A stretch of DNA of 64,000 bases, taken from Flammulina velutipes (Eukaryota; Basidiomycota; Agaricomycetes; Agaricales; Physalacriaceae). The notes beneath the pieces were generated by a model. That model did no database searches. It saw nothing but the letters and a program-made list of their open reading frames with translations, and was not told the DNA's origin. The stretch is taken from positions 2,914,001-2,978,000 of the forward strand of contig CM022368.1 of NCBI GenBank assembly GCA_011800155.1, read 5' to 3'. This document shows, one piece after another, positions 1-11,715 of this stretch; the first letter of the stretch is position 1, and each line of letters starts with the position of its first letter. Both the position numbers and the translations under genes were made by a program.

Positions 1-2586
1 CAAGGCGCAGCGCGAAACCAACAGAGGTTGGGCCGAAGGCGCTCGGGAGGACTTATTGAATGAACACGTCGACGACTTCGCAGCCGCTATGAGTAAAGGT
101 GCAGCCGCCGAAGAGGAAGTTCTTCGTCGTGTCATTCGCCAATACTTCTACCACTTTGACCTCGATGATACGATTGAACCCTCCCTTCCTCTGAAGCCAT
201 TCGACGAGGCCTGGACGCCTCCCCTGGAAGATGGAACCTTGGAAGAATTGCGAGCAAAGAGGGATCTGAGGGAAAAGAAGAAAAAGGTCAGCCTCCGTGT
301 TTGAATGTGCAACAGTGTATTCACCAAGTGGCTAGTCTATCCGAGCGTGGCTCCTTTACCGCTCGCTAAAGTTGTCTTCGATACGTTCGACGGTTCGTCG
401 CCGCCTCCTGAGCGATGGGTACCTCGCACTCCTCAACAAAGTTGGGAAACTTGGTTTCCGCCCTCCCAAGGCGCGTTCGGCATCGCAGGAATGGCAGAAA
501 CAAAACAAGGAGGAAGCGTCGCGCATTGTGCAGGATCTCTGGGACATCGAGGTCAATGCCGGGCGACAGACCATCCCAGCGAGGGGAGGCATTTCGGCAA
601 AGTTTCGTCAAGAGACGATTCAGGCCCACTTTCAGTCTTTCGCCCCAGACGTGCAGAAAGCGTGGGCGGGGAAGGCGAAGGCGGTGGCAGACGGAGCAAA
701 GGCGGAATGGGACAAGGTCTACAACGGTCCGCCCTCAACAGCGCCTGAGGATCGTGCTGCGTGAGTACATGATGTGTTCAACTTGGGAATGTCACTTACC
801 GGTCTTGCTAGATGTGTGAGAAACCTCCCAACGTTTCTACAGCCAGTGGCGGAAGGTATCATGAGCCTCACTGGTCTGATGACTATCGTACATGTCGTTG
901 GTCCGATGGGTGCTATGGATGGGGAAATTGGTGTTATGAGGTGAGCGTGCATGACGAGATCGACACGACGGGACTAACCTGTTTCATAGTGTATGCGCTG
1001 GGAAGAATCTAGATACGGTGCCCGTAACGGTGTCGAAGTGGGATCCTGCCACCTACGAGGCCTGGCGGAACCATCTAGTCAAGTTCGCCCAGACCGCGTA
1101 CAGCGAAAACGACAAGGCTGGCTTCAAGATGTCCTCAAACCCGGTTCTTCCCGCCGACTTCAAGGCGACGGTTCTCGATGATGACACATTGGATGCAGTC
1201 ACCAGCTCAGTCAACGCGGAAGTGGCTGCGAAGGACACGGGCGGGTTGGCCAGCACAGATGACGAAGGATCGGATGGCGATGACACAGACGACGAGGGGG
1301 CTGCATCCCGAAAGCGCCCCGCAGCAGGAACGGGCTCATCCAGCAGCAAACGCCAGAAGACGACAGACGGGGAGGGTTACAAACAGCAACCTAGGTCCGT
1401 TGATCCCAACCTGGTCATGGTGGACGGCCGATGGATGTCCCAGTACGAAGTTCAGCGTGCAGAGAATATGCGCAAGAATAAAGCCATTCTGGACTCTCTG
1501 CAGATCAACACTGCGGCTCTCCCGAAGGCGACGGGGAAGGGAAAGACTAGGAACCCAGCATCGGTGGAGAAGACAGCGGTGCAGCCAGCTGGGGCGCCCG
1601 TGCGACGTCAGTCAGGTCGCCGGAGTGGACGGGAGCTGCAAGGCCCGGCGATTGCTCCTGCTGGGGTAAATGAGATGAGTGACATTGACGAAGGTCACGG
1701 AGGGGACGTACCAATGGACGTAGACCAACCCTCAATGGATATCGTGGACACTATGGCCCCGACACCAGCTGCATCCATCGTGAAAGGTGTTCCCATCGTC
1801 ACGCCCGCAGCTTCTGATACCATGGTAGCGCGAGCCTCCCCGTCGGTCGAGGAAAACCCTCCCATCGTCACGCCTCCACCGTCCGCCGTAGCGCCATCTG
1901 CGTCTGCAGGATCCGTTGTCGCCATTCCTGTCTCCCTGCCTCCCATGCAAGCCCTCCCTGTCGGTGCCCCTCCATCGTCCGCCATCGTTGCGCCCACGTC
2001 TGTCTCGTCGTCAGGTACCAAGTTAGACGATGAGGCGCGCGAGATCTTACTTGAGCAAGTCCCAGTATGGTTCAGTGTACCATTCCAAGTGTTTTGTGCC
2101 AAAGATTGGGGGGATTCGTGGAAAGAGTTGCTGGAGGCTTTTGTGAAGCTGGAGGGGTCGGTGGACTTCGCGATTACGGAGGGATATTTGCCCAGGACTG
2201 GCCGGCCCGCCATTTTGTCGGACTGGGTGGCAGATGGGCGCTTGAAGCCGAAGAAGGGGGCGGGACCGAAGAAGATGCTTTTGTTGCAGTCAAAGGAGGT
2301 ACCAAAGTTCGAGGCGTCATTTGTCGCATGGTGGGATTCAATGCAGCCGCCTTGGCGAAAGGAGAGCGAGAAGGGGACGTGGTTGCGAAAAGGACGCAGT
2401 CGCGATTATGGGGAGTTGGACGTGTGGGGACAGAATGGTTGGTTATCGGTCGTTGCCTGTTTGTATTGGTGGAGAGAGGCACAGAAGGACGACGTACAAT
2501 TCAACGTGTGGGAAGAGTACGTAACAGACGCAACATGGTTGATGCAAGGGCTAAGGGAACGTGGGTACAAGGAGGAGGGTAGATAG
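1..2586 (+). CDS. Uncharacterised Agaricomycete-expanded protein, left copy (5' end outside window)
   Basis: This is the same gene as 45607-48218 on the other arm, lacking only its first 26 nt. Splicing reads cleanly with introns at 287-335, 761-811 and 941-989, giving an open frame to the TAG at 2584. After the N-terminal region comes a Lys/Glu-rich helical part (encoded around 450-760), a conserved-looking block with VRNLPTFLQPV and MGAMDGEIGVM, and a WDPATYEAWRNHL block at the start of the last exon. A long acidic, Ser/Pro-rich linker with a KRP/KRQK basic patch follows, then a Trp-rich C-terminal domain (WRKESEKGTWLRKGRSRDYG). No enzyme motif is visible. The first half resembles proteins repeatedly seen in Agaricomycete genomes, and the pseudogene at 22991-24934 shows the same order of blocks. 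Function unknown; a DNA-binding role is only a guess. Confidence 0.8.
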
Positions 2587-3611
2587 CTTGTCACTGTAGT
2601 ATTATATGTGGCGTTGACTGTGTCGTTTACTTATTAAATTCAACCAAGGACAAAGTTATATTGAATGGCTCGGTCGATGGATGACGTCATGATCACGGAC
2701 TTAGAGAAGTTAGATCAGACGGCAGAAAAGCATTGTAATTACAAGATATCTTGTATGTATCTTATACTGAGGCGTTACAGTTGTTTTGGTGAGACGATTC
2801 GGAACGCTCTGTAGCCGTACCCGTGTGTATATATGACGACGGTGACCCAGGTACACAATATTTCTCTTGGTCACACATAGGAGATTGTTCAGACGTGCCA
2901 CACAAAGCGCAGATGCTTTCAAATAAATTATTGAAGTGCGCCACAAAGGGAGCGGGGGGAGCGACGGGTATTTCAATGAACATAGCTGTGGTAAAGGCTG
3001 TCAGTGCTAGCACAGCATCTCTATTGATGACACACGATCGGGCTCGCACTGGTAAGCGCGACGGAGCTGGGTACAGAGGTGCGCCACGCAAGGTGTCGGG
3101 ATGTCCCCGTGTCTAATGAGGTAGGACAACGTTGCCATTACTGAACGACGCGAGGGCATTTGCATAAGTGAACGTATGCATTGATCCGTATATAGAGGAG
3201 GCTGGCTACCGAAGCGTGCCACAAAAGGGTGCCGGGAAATTGCCGTGCTCAATCGGGCGATACACTGGTCCTATTCCCGATGGGGTGGAACATTATCCCC
3301 GCTCCTTGTGAGATGCAACGGCACGCACAGAAGGGGAACGGGGTGTACAAATGCGGCTACGAAGGTGCGCCACACAAGTTGCCGAGGGAGTGCCGTTCCC
3401 AATCGGGCAAGAGACCGCGGCACGTGCATCCAGACCAAAATGCATTGCGGGATCGTGTTCCTGACGGTCCTATGGCGGGGGCGGGAGGCTTATAAAGCTT
3501 CCCCTGGGAAGTGGTACATACTTAAGCCTACTAGGGATACACCCCAAGTGGTACAACCCCTTGTTAGGGATAGACCCCAAGCTTATTTGCTGGAGAATAC
3601 AGCTATGGCTC
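2587..3611 (+). repeat. Non-coding inner end of the repeat arm with degenerate ~140 bp repeats
   Basis: No credible gene. A core of the type GTGCGCCACACAAGG recurs near 2895, 2938, 3081, 3215 and 3367; the last four are spaced about 134-152 bp apart. The core is followed by GC-rich text ending in a ...CCGT..CAATCGGGC motif in two of the units. This looks like a subterminal repeat array or degenerate minisatellite. The same core appears once at about 58503. The mirror copy occupies 44582-45606. Confidence 0.6.
3491..3496 (+). promoter_or_regulatory. TATA box at the inner edge of the repeat arm
   Basis: TATAAA lies in a GC-rich context (GGGGGCGGGAGGCTTATAAAGC), about 110 nt upstream of the ATG at 3605. 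Two short direct repeats (TAGGGATACACCCCAAG and TAGGGATAGACCCCAAG) lie between the box and the ATG. The mirrored copy on the right arm sits at about 44697-44702 and points inward on the minus strand. Placement by motif only. Confidence 0.5.
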
Positions 3612-3742
3612 ACCAAACTTCCAATGTCATTCGTGACAGCCTTGCTCGAGTCCGGGCGCTGGAAACCTTGTTTCCCAGTGCCCCTCCCGCTTCCTCCGGA
3701 CCCTCCAAGCGTCGTGTCGTCAAGAAAGCTTCCAAGAAGTGA
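3605..3742 (+). CDS. Short basic-tailed ORF that starts inside the repeat arm
   Basis: A 45-codon frame starts MAHQTSNV and ends with a Lys/Arg-rich tail (KRRVVKKASKK). It sits correctly downstream of the TATA box at 3491. Only its first seven nucleotides (ATGGCTC) belong to the inverted repeat; the rest is unique. In the right arm the same ATG runs into a different ten-codon frame. It could be the surviving first exon of a gene cut by the rearrangement or by the neighbouring gypsy element. No homology recognised. Confidence 0.35.
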   Translation: MAHQTSNVIRDSLARVRALETLFPSAPPASSGPSKRRVVKKASKK

Positions 3743-4346
3743 GGTGGCTGGGTGAATTTTCATAGGGGTCTGGGTCCATATATTTCGTAGTATTTTCCTC
3801 CTCGCGTCGCCTGTACTATTTCCTGCGTGTTCGTGTTTTTGAAAATGTAAATCGTTGCAGTCCTTGGTAGTTTTCGAACAGTTCCCCTTGTGTTCTTTCC
3901 CTTTGTATCAAAGTCCTGAGGCCTCTTTGGCGTCCCGCTGAGTACCCCTTCCACACCGTCCGGGAGCCACCCGTTCAGTAAGTTGATACCGCGCGACCTT
4001 GGTGGCGCACGCGACCTCCATAAGATATCCTGTGTTTTCCGCGTATGGTGATAGGTGTAGGTCCATGTCGTTCATGGGTGGTTCGATCGATCGCCAGTTG
4101 GTGTCTTTCGCAGGTAGGTTGTGTTAGGTAGATTGTTCGGTGGTAGTGGCGCCTGGTCGTAATTCGGTCCCGATGTTTAACGAATGACGTGCCACTGTAT
4201 TGTAGGTACACATGTGGGTTATTATATCGATTCGAGAGTCGATAGTCCTTCCCCCAACAAAAATTTTGTCTTGATCTTGATTTTCCAGATTTCATATCCG
4301 TGCGCCAGAAATGGCGCTCCCCCCAACTTGTTGCAAAACTCCCATT
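3743..4346. other. Probable 3' region of the gypsy element
   Basis: About 600 bp between the short ORF and the end of the minus-strand gypsy pol frame. I see no gene. If the element is complete, this stretch should hold its 3' untranslated region and 3' LTR. I could not match it by eye to the corresponding 5' side (12829-13736), so LTRs are not called. Confidence 0.4.
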
Positions 4347-7300
4347 TTACTCCCCTTTCTCGTCGCTCTCCATTAAGCGCTTCGTCTCCTCATCAGTCAA
4401 AGCTCCCGTGTAGTACCAAGGCAATGATATCCGCTCCCGCGCCAGATATTTCATGACACGTCGCGCCGCTACCATGTTAGCGAGTCTTGTGCCAGATAGT
4501 TCGCAAAGCTGGTAGGCGCCTCCCTTCGTCCTGAATAGTACCACAAGGGGTCCAAAGTAGCGGGCTTGCATCTTGTCTTGAAGTCCCTTTCGTCCTTTAG
4601 AAGTTTCCAGTAGTACGAGATCGCCACGTTTGAAATCGAAATCCACCACTCGGTTTTGGTGCTCCTTCTCCCAACGCTTTGCGGCGTCCACTCTAGACTT
4701 CCAAACGTCTTCTTTCAGCTTCTCCATCTCCTTCTCCCTGTTCCATAAATCCATGGCTCTTTGCACGATGACATCACCGTGGGAAACTATACCACTGAAC
4801 GGCGTAGTTAACCAGGTTGCTTGCACAAAGTCCAGAGGTAGCAGAGGTTCCGCTCCTGTCGCAGCTCGGTAGGGGCTCATGTGCATAACACGGGAGATAG
4901 TAACTCTCTCTGCCCACATCATGGCGAATGTCCCTTCCGACCACTTGGATTCGTTTCCTTTGGCTAATTTGAATAGACCCTCCCGAACATCGTAATGCCT
5001 GTTTTCGATGATACCGTTTGCCTGAGAGTTGTAGCCAGAAATCCTGATGTGTTTCACTCCGTATTGTCGAGATAGTCGGTCCATTGCAGCTATAAACGCT
5101 TGCCCATTATCCGTCACGATTTCCCTAAGCGATCCCCATCGACATATGAGCTCCTCGAATATGAAAGCTGCTAGAGTGTTTTCGTTCTCCTTCCTGAGCA
5201 TCCGGAATTCGGGGTACGCCGTTAGAGAACACCTCGCGTGTACGAAGTACTTGAAACCGTTTGAAGGTGGCATGAAAAAGGTGTCGATATATGCTTTCGC
5301 AAACAAAGGTGCTGGTTCCGCTACGACCGGTGGAATATGCCAGTGCTGCGTGCGTCGCAGCTGACACTCGTGACATGTCGATAGATACCACTTGATGTCG
5401 TTCAACAGTCCCGGCCACCAGAATCGAATCTGTACGGTATGGCGGACTGAGAACGTTCCTTTGTGTCCCAATCTGTCATGCGCCGATCGTAAAATCCCAA
5501 GTCGAGCTGGTGGCTTGACCACTAGTTGATGCTTCCCGTTTTCCATCCTGCGCCACAGGTCACTTTCCCTTCGAAAGAAACCCGTTGCGTATTTGATGAA
5601 CCTCTTCCTCTCCTTCTCTCCCATCCTCTCCGGTATTTCCAATTTATCCAAGAAACGCAGGATTTGCACAAGGCGCTCATCCTGCGCCATATGTTTCTTC
5701 GACCTGGGAATCTCCGGTGTGGCGTCTGGCTGGATGTTCGGATTTAACTCGTCGTACGAGTAGTCCGGGACTTCCACCAGCTCCCTCAACAGTACTTCAC
5801 AAACGGTTGCTTCAGGTTCCACGTGCGCCGACGCTATTACCTGAAGGAAACCGTAATGCCTATCCACCCAATCTTCGTCGTCCTCCTCCAACTCCTCTCC
5901 AGGAAACGGTCGCCGACGAGATAGACCATCTACCCCGTGACGAATCCCCGGAACGTGTACCAGCTTGAAGGTAAACAGCAGGACACCTGCGACCCATCGG
6001 TTTATTGTGGCGTTCGGGTTCAGATCAGGATTGTTGATCATTCCCTTAATAGCTGTGGCGTCCACTTCTACGACCAGATTCCTAGCTCCGATGATGTACA
6101 TGGATACCGCTTTCAGAGCCCTGTAGAGTCCGTATAACTCCAGTTTTGGCTGACTGTAGTTGGTTTCCCTGGGGTTCAATGCCATAGATCCAAAACGGTT
6201 TGGGTACCGCAAGCGTGCGTCCCCTTCATCTTCCTGGAAGAGAGCGTAGCCAATCGCGATAACACTTGAATCTACGCATAGAATTATAGGTGCGCCCGAG
6301 TGGTAGTCCAAAGGGCGCAATGCAGGTGAACTTAGCATTGCGGCTTTCAGCTCGTCCTGCGCCTCCTGTTGTTCTGGTCCCCAATAGAATTCGGCATCCT
6401 TCTTCGTCAAGTCCACTAGAGGCCTAGATAAACCCGCGAAGTTCCATATGAACACCCTCATGAGGCCCACGGTCCCCATGAATGCTCGTACATCCGTGAG
6501 GTCCCTGCATGGTCCCCAGTTCCTCACTTTCTCCATCTTCGTCTCGTCGGGTTCCCTCCCTGCGTAGGTACACTTGTGTCCAACAAGCATGGCTTCTGGA
6601 ACGCAAAGGAAAGCCTTTTTCCCGCTCCAAGTACACCCAATGTACCAGATCCTCTGGACAATCCGTCCGAGCGCCTGAAAATGCTCCCAAACGAATCTCC
6701 GTATCCCCTCGTTTCCTTCAATCGTCTCGTATCCTCCGTCCTTGGTTTCGTATCTTGTAGGTGGTCCCCGAATACCTGCGTCATCCATAAAAGGTATTGT
6801 GAATTCCAGTATTTCGTCCTGTAGCGCGTAGGTTACGTCCCCATGTAAAATGGGTACACTATTCGTCCATCCCATTGGTAGCTTCGTGAGTCGAAAGGTG
6901 CCCAACGGCGTCTGGAAAGTCGTATAATCCCTAGACGGCTGCGCCAGTCCCCTTTGATCGAACACCACAAAGAGATCCAGAACTCCATAACATGCGCGCC
7001 CAGCGAATGACTCCGCCAGCGTCTCGACAAATGGTAACATTCCACTATCGCGTATAGTGACAGCGTTCAGAGGTTGTAGATCGTGCACAATCCGCAAGGA
7101 TTTCCCGTCTTTCTTGAGTACCGTGAACCAGCGCGATTGGTAGGAAGAGCTTGATGGTTCGTACACTCCGGACGCGACCTTCTCCCTAACAATGCGAATG
7201 ACTTCGTCGTATATCCCAGGTGGTATCGGCATGTTCCTATTGACCCAAGGAATATGTTCTGTTATTCCCATGTTCACCGGCGGGAAGAAGTCCTCCCGAA

Positions 7301-7539
7301 AGTGTCCTTTTTCCGTTTCGTCCCAAGCGAATCCTTTTTCATGTAGCGCCATAAAGTGATGCATCAACTTCCTCTCTTCTGGCCAGAGAAATCCCTCGGG
7401 ATGCAAGTCGTTGATGATCTTTTTCCTTTCCAAAGTGTACCGACCCCGTGGCTCGAAGTGTGGCGGGCGCACGGGTAGTACGGGTAAGGTTTCCAGAGGG
7501 TCCCCCACGATGTTCCTGACTATCCTGAAGTCCTCTGGT
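4347..7539 (-). pseudogene. pol: Gypsy pol, main part: reverse transcriptase, RNase H and integrase
   Basis: The open part begins at the insertion junction at 7539 (first internal ATG at 7508) and runs about 1,060 codons. The reverse transcriptase has PLGTFRLTKLPMGWTNS and the catalytic FMDD box (PFMDDAG). RNase H shows CVDSS, KLELYG and VEVDA acidic positions and ends with HVPGIRHGVDGLSRR. The integrase has the HHCC finger (H-x3-H then CHEC) and the D,D,E triad in AYIDTF, IVTDNG and ANGIIENRHY. It ends with a basic tail; no chromodomain was recognised. All key residues appear intact. It is listed as broken only because the 5' part of the same frame is separated by the insert at 7540-9853. 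Confidence 0.9.
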
Positions 7540-9853
7540 CACCCTATGCTATACAGATAACTAGTTAAGAGGCCATAGTGGCGGGGCCAAATAACTAGTT
7601 GCTGGCCAATGCTATAGGGCCATATTTTGGCTGGTAGAAATGGCTGGCTGGCAGGCTGGGGCGGGCTGGGATGGGGCGGGATGGGTCCCAAATATGGATA
7701 GGAATTGATGGGAGCATGTAGGGATTGATGGGCAGGGGAAGGGGGAGCAGGGGATGGGGAAATGTGGCCACATATAAATCCGGACCTAGGGATTGATGGC
7801 TACTGATGTCATTGATTGACCAGGGGGATGGGGGATGGGGATAGCAATTGTGGCACCAGGAAAATCCGGACCTGGGGTTTGATGGGGGCAGGAGATGAGG
7901 GATGGGGGCAGGGGAAATGTGGCCACAGGAAAATCCGGACCTAGGAATTGATGGGAACTGATGAGATTGATGGAGGAGGAGATGGGGGATGGGGGCAGGG
8001 GGATTGGGGGCAGGGGACAATTGTGGCACCAGGATAAATACTGGGCTATTGCCAGGGTATGAGGAGGGTATGGGAGGGATGATTGTAGGTTGAAAAATAA
8101 AATTCTTTCTAACTATCAGAAACATGAATGGGGATGTGGCAGCTACTGAAACCAACAATAAAACGATGTGTGGCGCATTTTTAATCGAGGAGCACATACC
8201 TCGGATCAACCTGGGGTTGTTTTAGATGTCTTCCTATTGAAAAATGGATGTGTGCAGCACAAAGAACCATGTAAAAACACGAAGATTTGGCTGAGAAACA
8301 AGCAGAACATTATTGAAAATCCATCAAAAAGCACCAAAAAGGGAGCAGCACTTTGCCCTCGTTTGGGGGTGACTTGAAACCACTTGTAGGTCGTCCAGAC
8401 ACCTTTGGGGCATTGTATATGTCACTCAGTTAGGTCCCCAGGTCAACAGAACCCTTGGATATGATCAAAATGCCAAAAACCCGGACCACACAGCTTTGGG
8501 CCACACTATCAACTTGCCATGACCTGGGGACACCTTATATTCGAAGATATATGTATATAATGCTCTAATCATGAGTTAGATGAAGTCTGGAGTGTGAAAA
8601 ATGCGGTCAAAACCTGGGATATACCCTAAATAATGTCCCCCAAGAAAGCACATATACCATCAACTTCCCCTAATACATCATCTATAATGATAATAAAACA
8701 CATTGGAACGACCCAGAGGTCAGGGGAAGTTGATGGTGTGTGTGCTTTCCTGGGGGACATTATTTGGGGTATATCCCAGGTTTTGACCGCATTTTTCACA
8801 CTCCAGACTTCATCTAACTCATGATTAGAGCATTATATACATATATCTTCGAATATAAGGTGTCCCCAGGTCATGGCAAGTTGATAGTGTGGCCCAAAGC
8901 TGTGTGGTCCGGGTTTTTGGCATTTTGATCATATCCAAGGGTTCTGTTGACCTGGGGACCTAACTGAGTGACATATACAATGCCCCAAAGGTGTCTGGAC
9001 GACCTACAAGTGGTTTCAAGTCACCCCCAAACGAGGGCAAAGTGCTGCTCCCTTTTTGGTGCTTTTTGATGGATTTTCAATAATGTTCTGCTTGTTTCTC
9101 AGCCAAATCTTCGTGTTTTTACATGGTTCTTTGTGCTGCACACATTCATTTTTCAATAGGAAGACATCTAGAACAACCCCAGGTCGATCCGAGGTATGTG
9201 CTCCTCGATTAAAAATGCGCCACACATCGTTTTATTGTTGGTTTCAGTAGCTGCCACATCCCCATTCATGTTTCTGATAGTTAGAAAGAATTTTATTTTT
9301 CAACCTACAATCATCCCTCTCATACCCTCCTCATACCCTGGCAATAGCCCAGTATTTATCCTGGTGCCACAATTGTACCCTGCCCCCAATCCCCCTGCCC
9401 CCATCCCCCATCCCCTCCCCCATCAATCCCATCAGTTCCCATCAATTCCTAGGTCCGGATTTTCCTGTGGCCACATTTCCCCTGCCCCCATCCCTCATCT
9501 CCTGCCCCCATCAAACCCTAGGTCCGGATTTTCCTGGTGCCACAATTGCTATCCCCATCCCCCATCCCCCTGGTCAATCAATGACATCAGTACCCATCAA
9601 TCCCTAGGTCCGGATTTATGTGTGGCCACATTTCCCCATCCCCTGCTCCCCCTCCCCCTGCCCATCAATCCCTACATGCTCCCATCAATTCCTATCCATA
9701 TTTGGGACCCATCCCGCCCCATCCCAGCCCGCCCCAGCCTGCCAGCCAGCCATTTCTACTAGCCAAAATATGGCCCTATAGCATCGGCCAGCAACTAGTT
9801 ATTTGGCCCCGCCACTAAGGCCTCTTAACTAGTTATCTGTATAGCATAGGGTG
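7540..9853. mobile_element. Foldback-type palindromic element FB1 inside gypsy pol
   Basis: A 2,314 bp near-palindrome: arms of about 1.13 kb (7540-8670 and 8723-9853) around a loop of about 52 bp, centred at 8696.5. Ends read CACCCTATGCTATA. It is flanked by a 7 bp duplication, CTCTGGT, at 7533-7539 and 9854-9860. Each arm has a C/G-rich minisatellite-like zone with the phrase CCTAGGTCCGGATTT repeated, then AT-rich sequence. The open frames inside are Pro/Ser-rich translations of this repeat and are not genes; no transposase is present. Superfamily unknown. A longer relative sits at 34779-37575. Confidence 0.9.
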
Positions 9854-10291
9854 CTCTGGTAGAGTGGTTGCGACTGGTTTGATCCTGTTCGCGACCTTTT
9901 TGTATTTCTTTCCTGCAAACACAGCGACCGGCGCTTTCGTATCCAAAATCACAGCCATTCCACCCCTTCCATGACTTCGCGCCTTTGGAACTCCCAATGG
10001 ACGCGATGAGTCGTTTTTGGTCGGGGTGCAAGTGTCCGCGTAGAGCGCCGCAGCCAGAACGAATGCCTTCTGCGCCAATGTTGCTGCGCCATCCGTCTGT
10101 ACGGCCTCTTCCAATACTTCCCCTGTAAATCCTGAAATAGATATTCCGTATCCTGGTATACTTTCCCAATCTTCGAAGGTTTGTGGTCCTTCCAGAAGCT
10201 TTCCGATGTGAGGTGTCCTAGATCCAATGCCGTTCCTGTGTGTAACCGTTATAACAAGCCCTGTTTGTTCGTCCTCTTGCATAATCATCAT
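9854..10291 (-). pseudogene. pol: Gypsy pol, 5' part
   Basis: The frame starts at 10291 (MMIMQEDEQTG) and runs to the foldback insertion, where it reads out into the element. Its first codon overlaps the stop of the upstream gag-protease frame in the four bases ATGA, an arrangement that allows coupled re-initiation. The region is the protease-reverse transcriptase connector and has no catalytic motif of its own. After the insert the frame continues in register into 7539-4347, so it was one pol frame before the insertion. Confidence 0.75.
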
Positions 10292-11715
10292 TGGTCGTGT
10301 ATGTTGGCGCGAGCCGTATGAATATGTGGCGAGTCCAATTCGTGTTCCCGTGGTGCAGAGAATCTCGGTACGCCTTTCTTATGCGTCGGAATTGCTATTG
10401 TCCGTTCCGAGTTAGGGTCCCTGAGAGTAATGGTTTGTTTTCCGTCAATGTAGTTCCTTGTAACACTTTCGGTAAGTACGCCAAAAGGTCGTCCTAGTAG
10501 AATGTCGTAGGCGACTCCTCGTAGAACGTGGACTTGCAAGAATATTGTAAGGTCGTTTCCGATAGTGAAAGGTACGTTTCGGCAAACCCCCAGTGCAGAC
10601 TCAACACCTTTGTTGGCAGACTGGACTGAAATTCGTGTTGAGGTGTCCAATGGCAGTCCGACGTGCTCCCACACTTCTTCTGACATTGCCACTAGTTGCG
10701 CCCCTTCGTCCAAGATTGCTTCCACCTCGTACTTGTGATCGATCACCGGAGTGATCGCGCGTAAAGCCAGACTTTCTGCGCCGACGATCACCCCCTGGTC
10801 CGCGAGTGATTGATAGAATGTGTCGATCAATTCCCCCGCTTCCACGGATTCCAAGTTTTCTTCTGAGAGTGGTTCCTCGTCATCGTCCTTGATGGCGAGC
10901 ATTCCCGTTTGCGCCACATCCTGTAATATCCTTTGGTTTGATACCACTTCCTTGATGTGTTTCCTAATCTCCGGTGCTACGGCCAGTAAGTCTTTGTTCG
11001 ACAAAGTGGACGATCCTCCTAGTATAGTGTCGAAGACCCTATCGCTAGATTCTTTTTCGTTCAGGCCCGGTCCTAATTGGGTACGATATTGTTGATTGTC
11101 GGCCCGAAAAGGGTTCCTTGATCCGATCTGCGGATTTCCTTTCTGCTGAACCGGTTGTGGCTTGGGTGCTGATGGTGCGGCGGTGACAGTAGGCTTCGTC
11201 TGCTGTGCCTGTTTAGGTAAAACGTATCCTGGTGGAAGGTTGGGTCCGGGCACTGCGTCGTGAGCCGCCTTGGGGTCCACCCCAAACGGAGGTTTCTTCC
11301 ACGTTGTCTTCGGTATCTCTACTCCTCGGAATGCCATCCGTTTGCCTGGCGGCATTGGCGGTCCTTTGTAGTTGTTTCCCGGCCCCGTGTTTTCCTTCTG
11401 GTTAAGGTTCAACATAGTGTTCCAAAACTGTTCAGGTTGTTCGGTGATAATCTCGTTGCTGAGAAACGTGGAGGAAGGCGGTATCCTCGATCCTCCTCCT
11501 CCTGGTCGAGTCACTTCCAGTAGGAAAGCTTTCCCTTCTGGTTGTCCCGTTGGTTTGAGATGCGGATTTTTCTGGTTCCACTGCACGATACGGTCGTACA
11601 GCGATCCTTCTCCCCTAGGGAAGTCCCTGGATCCGTCCCATAACGTGGTCCTTCCACCTGGAGAGATCAAGACTACCTTGTCTTCGACCGCTTTCCGATG
11701 TACTGGACAAACGTT
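10288..11715 (-). CDS. Gypsy protease-region frame, in phase with gag after one TGA
   Basis: About 475 codons directly follow the gag TGA in the same reading frame, so they would be translated by readthrough or belonged to gag-protease before a nonsense change. The C-terminal half holds a retropepsin-like domain: a hydrophobic strand ending AILDEGAQLVAM, where DEGA replaces the usual D(S/T)GA, and later YDILLGRPFG, the usual ILGRPF-type element. The N-terminal half is Pro/Gln-rich. The S/T-to-E change beside the catalytic Asp is odd but is the reading of the sequence. First internal ATG would be at 11670. Confidence 0.75.
   Translation of the reverse strand, partial: NVCPVHRKAVEDKVVLISPGGRTTLWDGSRDFPRGEGSLYDRIVQWNQKNPHLKPTGQPEGKAFLLEVTRPGGGGSRIPPSSTFLSNEIITEQPEQFWNTMLNLNQKENTGPGNNYKGPPMPPGKRMAFRGVEIPKTTWKKPPFGVDPKAAHDAVPGPNLPPGYVLPKQAQQTKPTVTAAPSAPKPQPVQQKGNPQIGSRNPFRADNQQYRTQLGPGLNEKESSDRVFDTILGGSSTLSNKDLLAVAPEIRKHIKEVVSNQRILQDVAQTGMLAIKDDDEEPLSEENLESVEAGELIDTFYQSLADQGVIVGAESLALRAITPVIDHKYEVEAILDEGAQLVAMSEEVWEHVGLPLDTSTRISVQSANKGVESALGVCRNVPFTIGNDLTIFLQVHVLRGVAYDILLGRPFGVLTESVTRNYIDGKQTITLRDPNSERTIAIPTHKKGVPRFSAPREHELDSPHIHTARANIHDQ

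Larger units (their letters stand above)
1..3611 (+). repeat. Left arm of a large inverted repeat
   Basis: Every base pair I compared in this stretch is the reverse complement of 44582-48192, with position x pairing with 48193-x. All open frames in the two arms translate identically. The match stops sharply at 3611/44582 (3612 a against 44581 c). The outer end cannot be seen because the window starts inside the repeat. The arm contains one protein gene reading inward and about 1 kb of non-coding DNA. The two arms are 41 kb apart. Such identity means a very recent duplication or inversion, active gene conversion, or an assembly artefact. Confidence 0.95.

Noticed and set aside
7595..8209. Long Pro/Ser/His-rich ORFs in both foldback elements (also 9196-9762, 35025-35435, 36920-37174)
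   Set aside because: They are mirror-image translations of the C-rich minisatellite in the palindrome arms, present on both arms; not genes.
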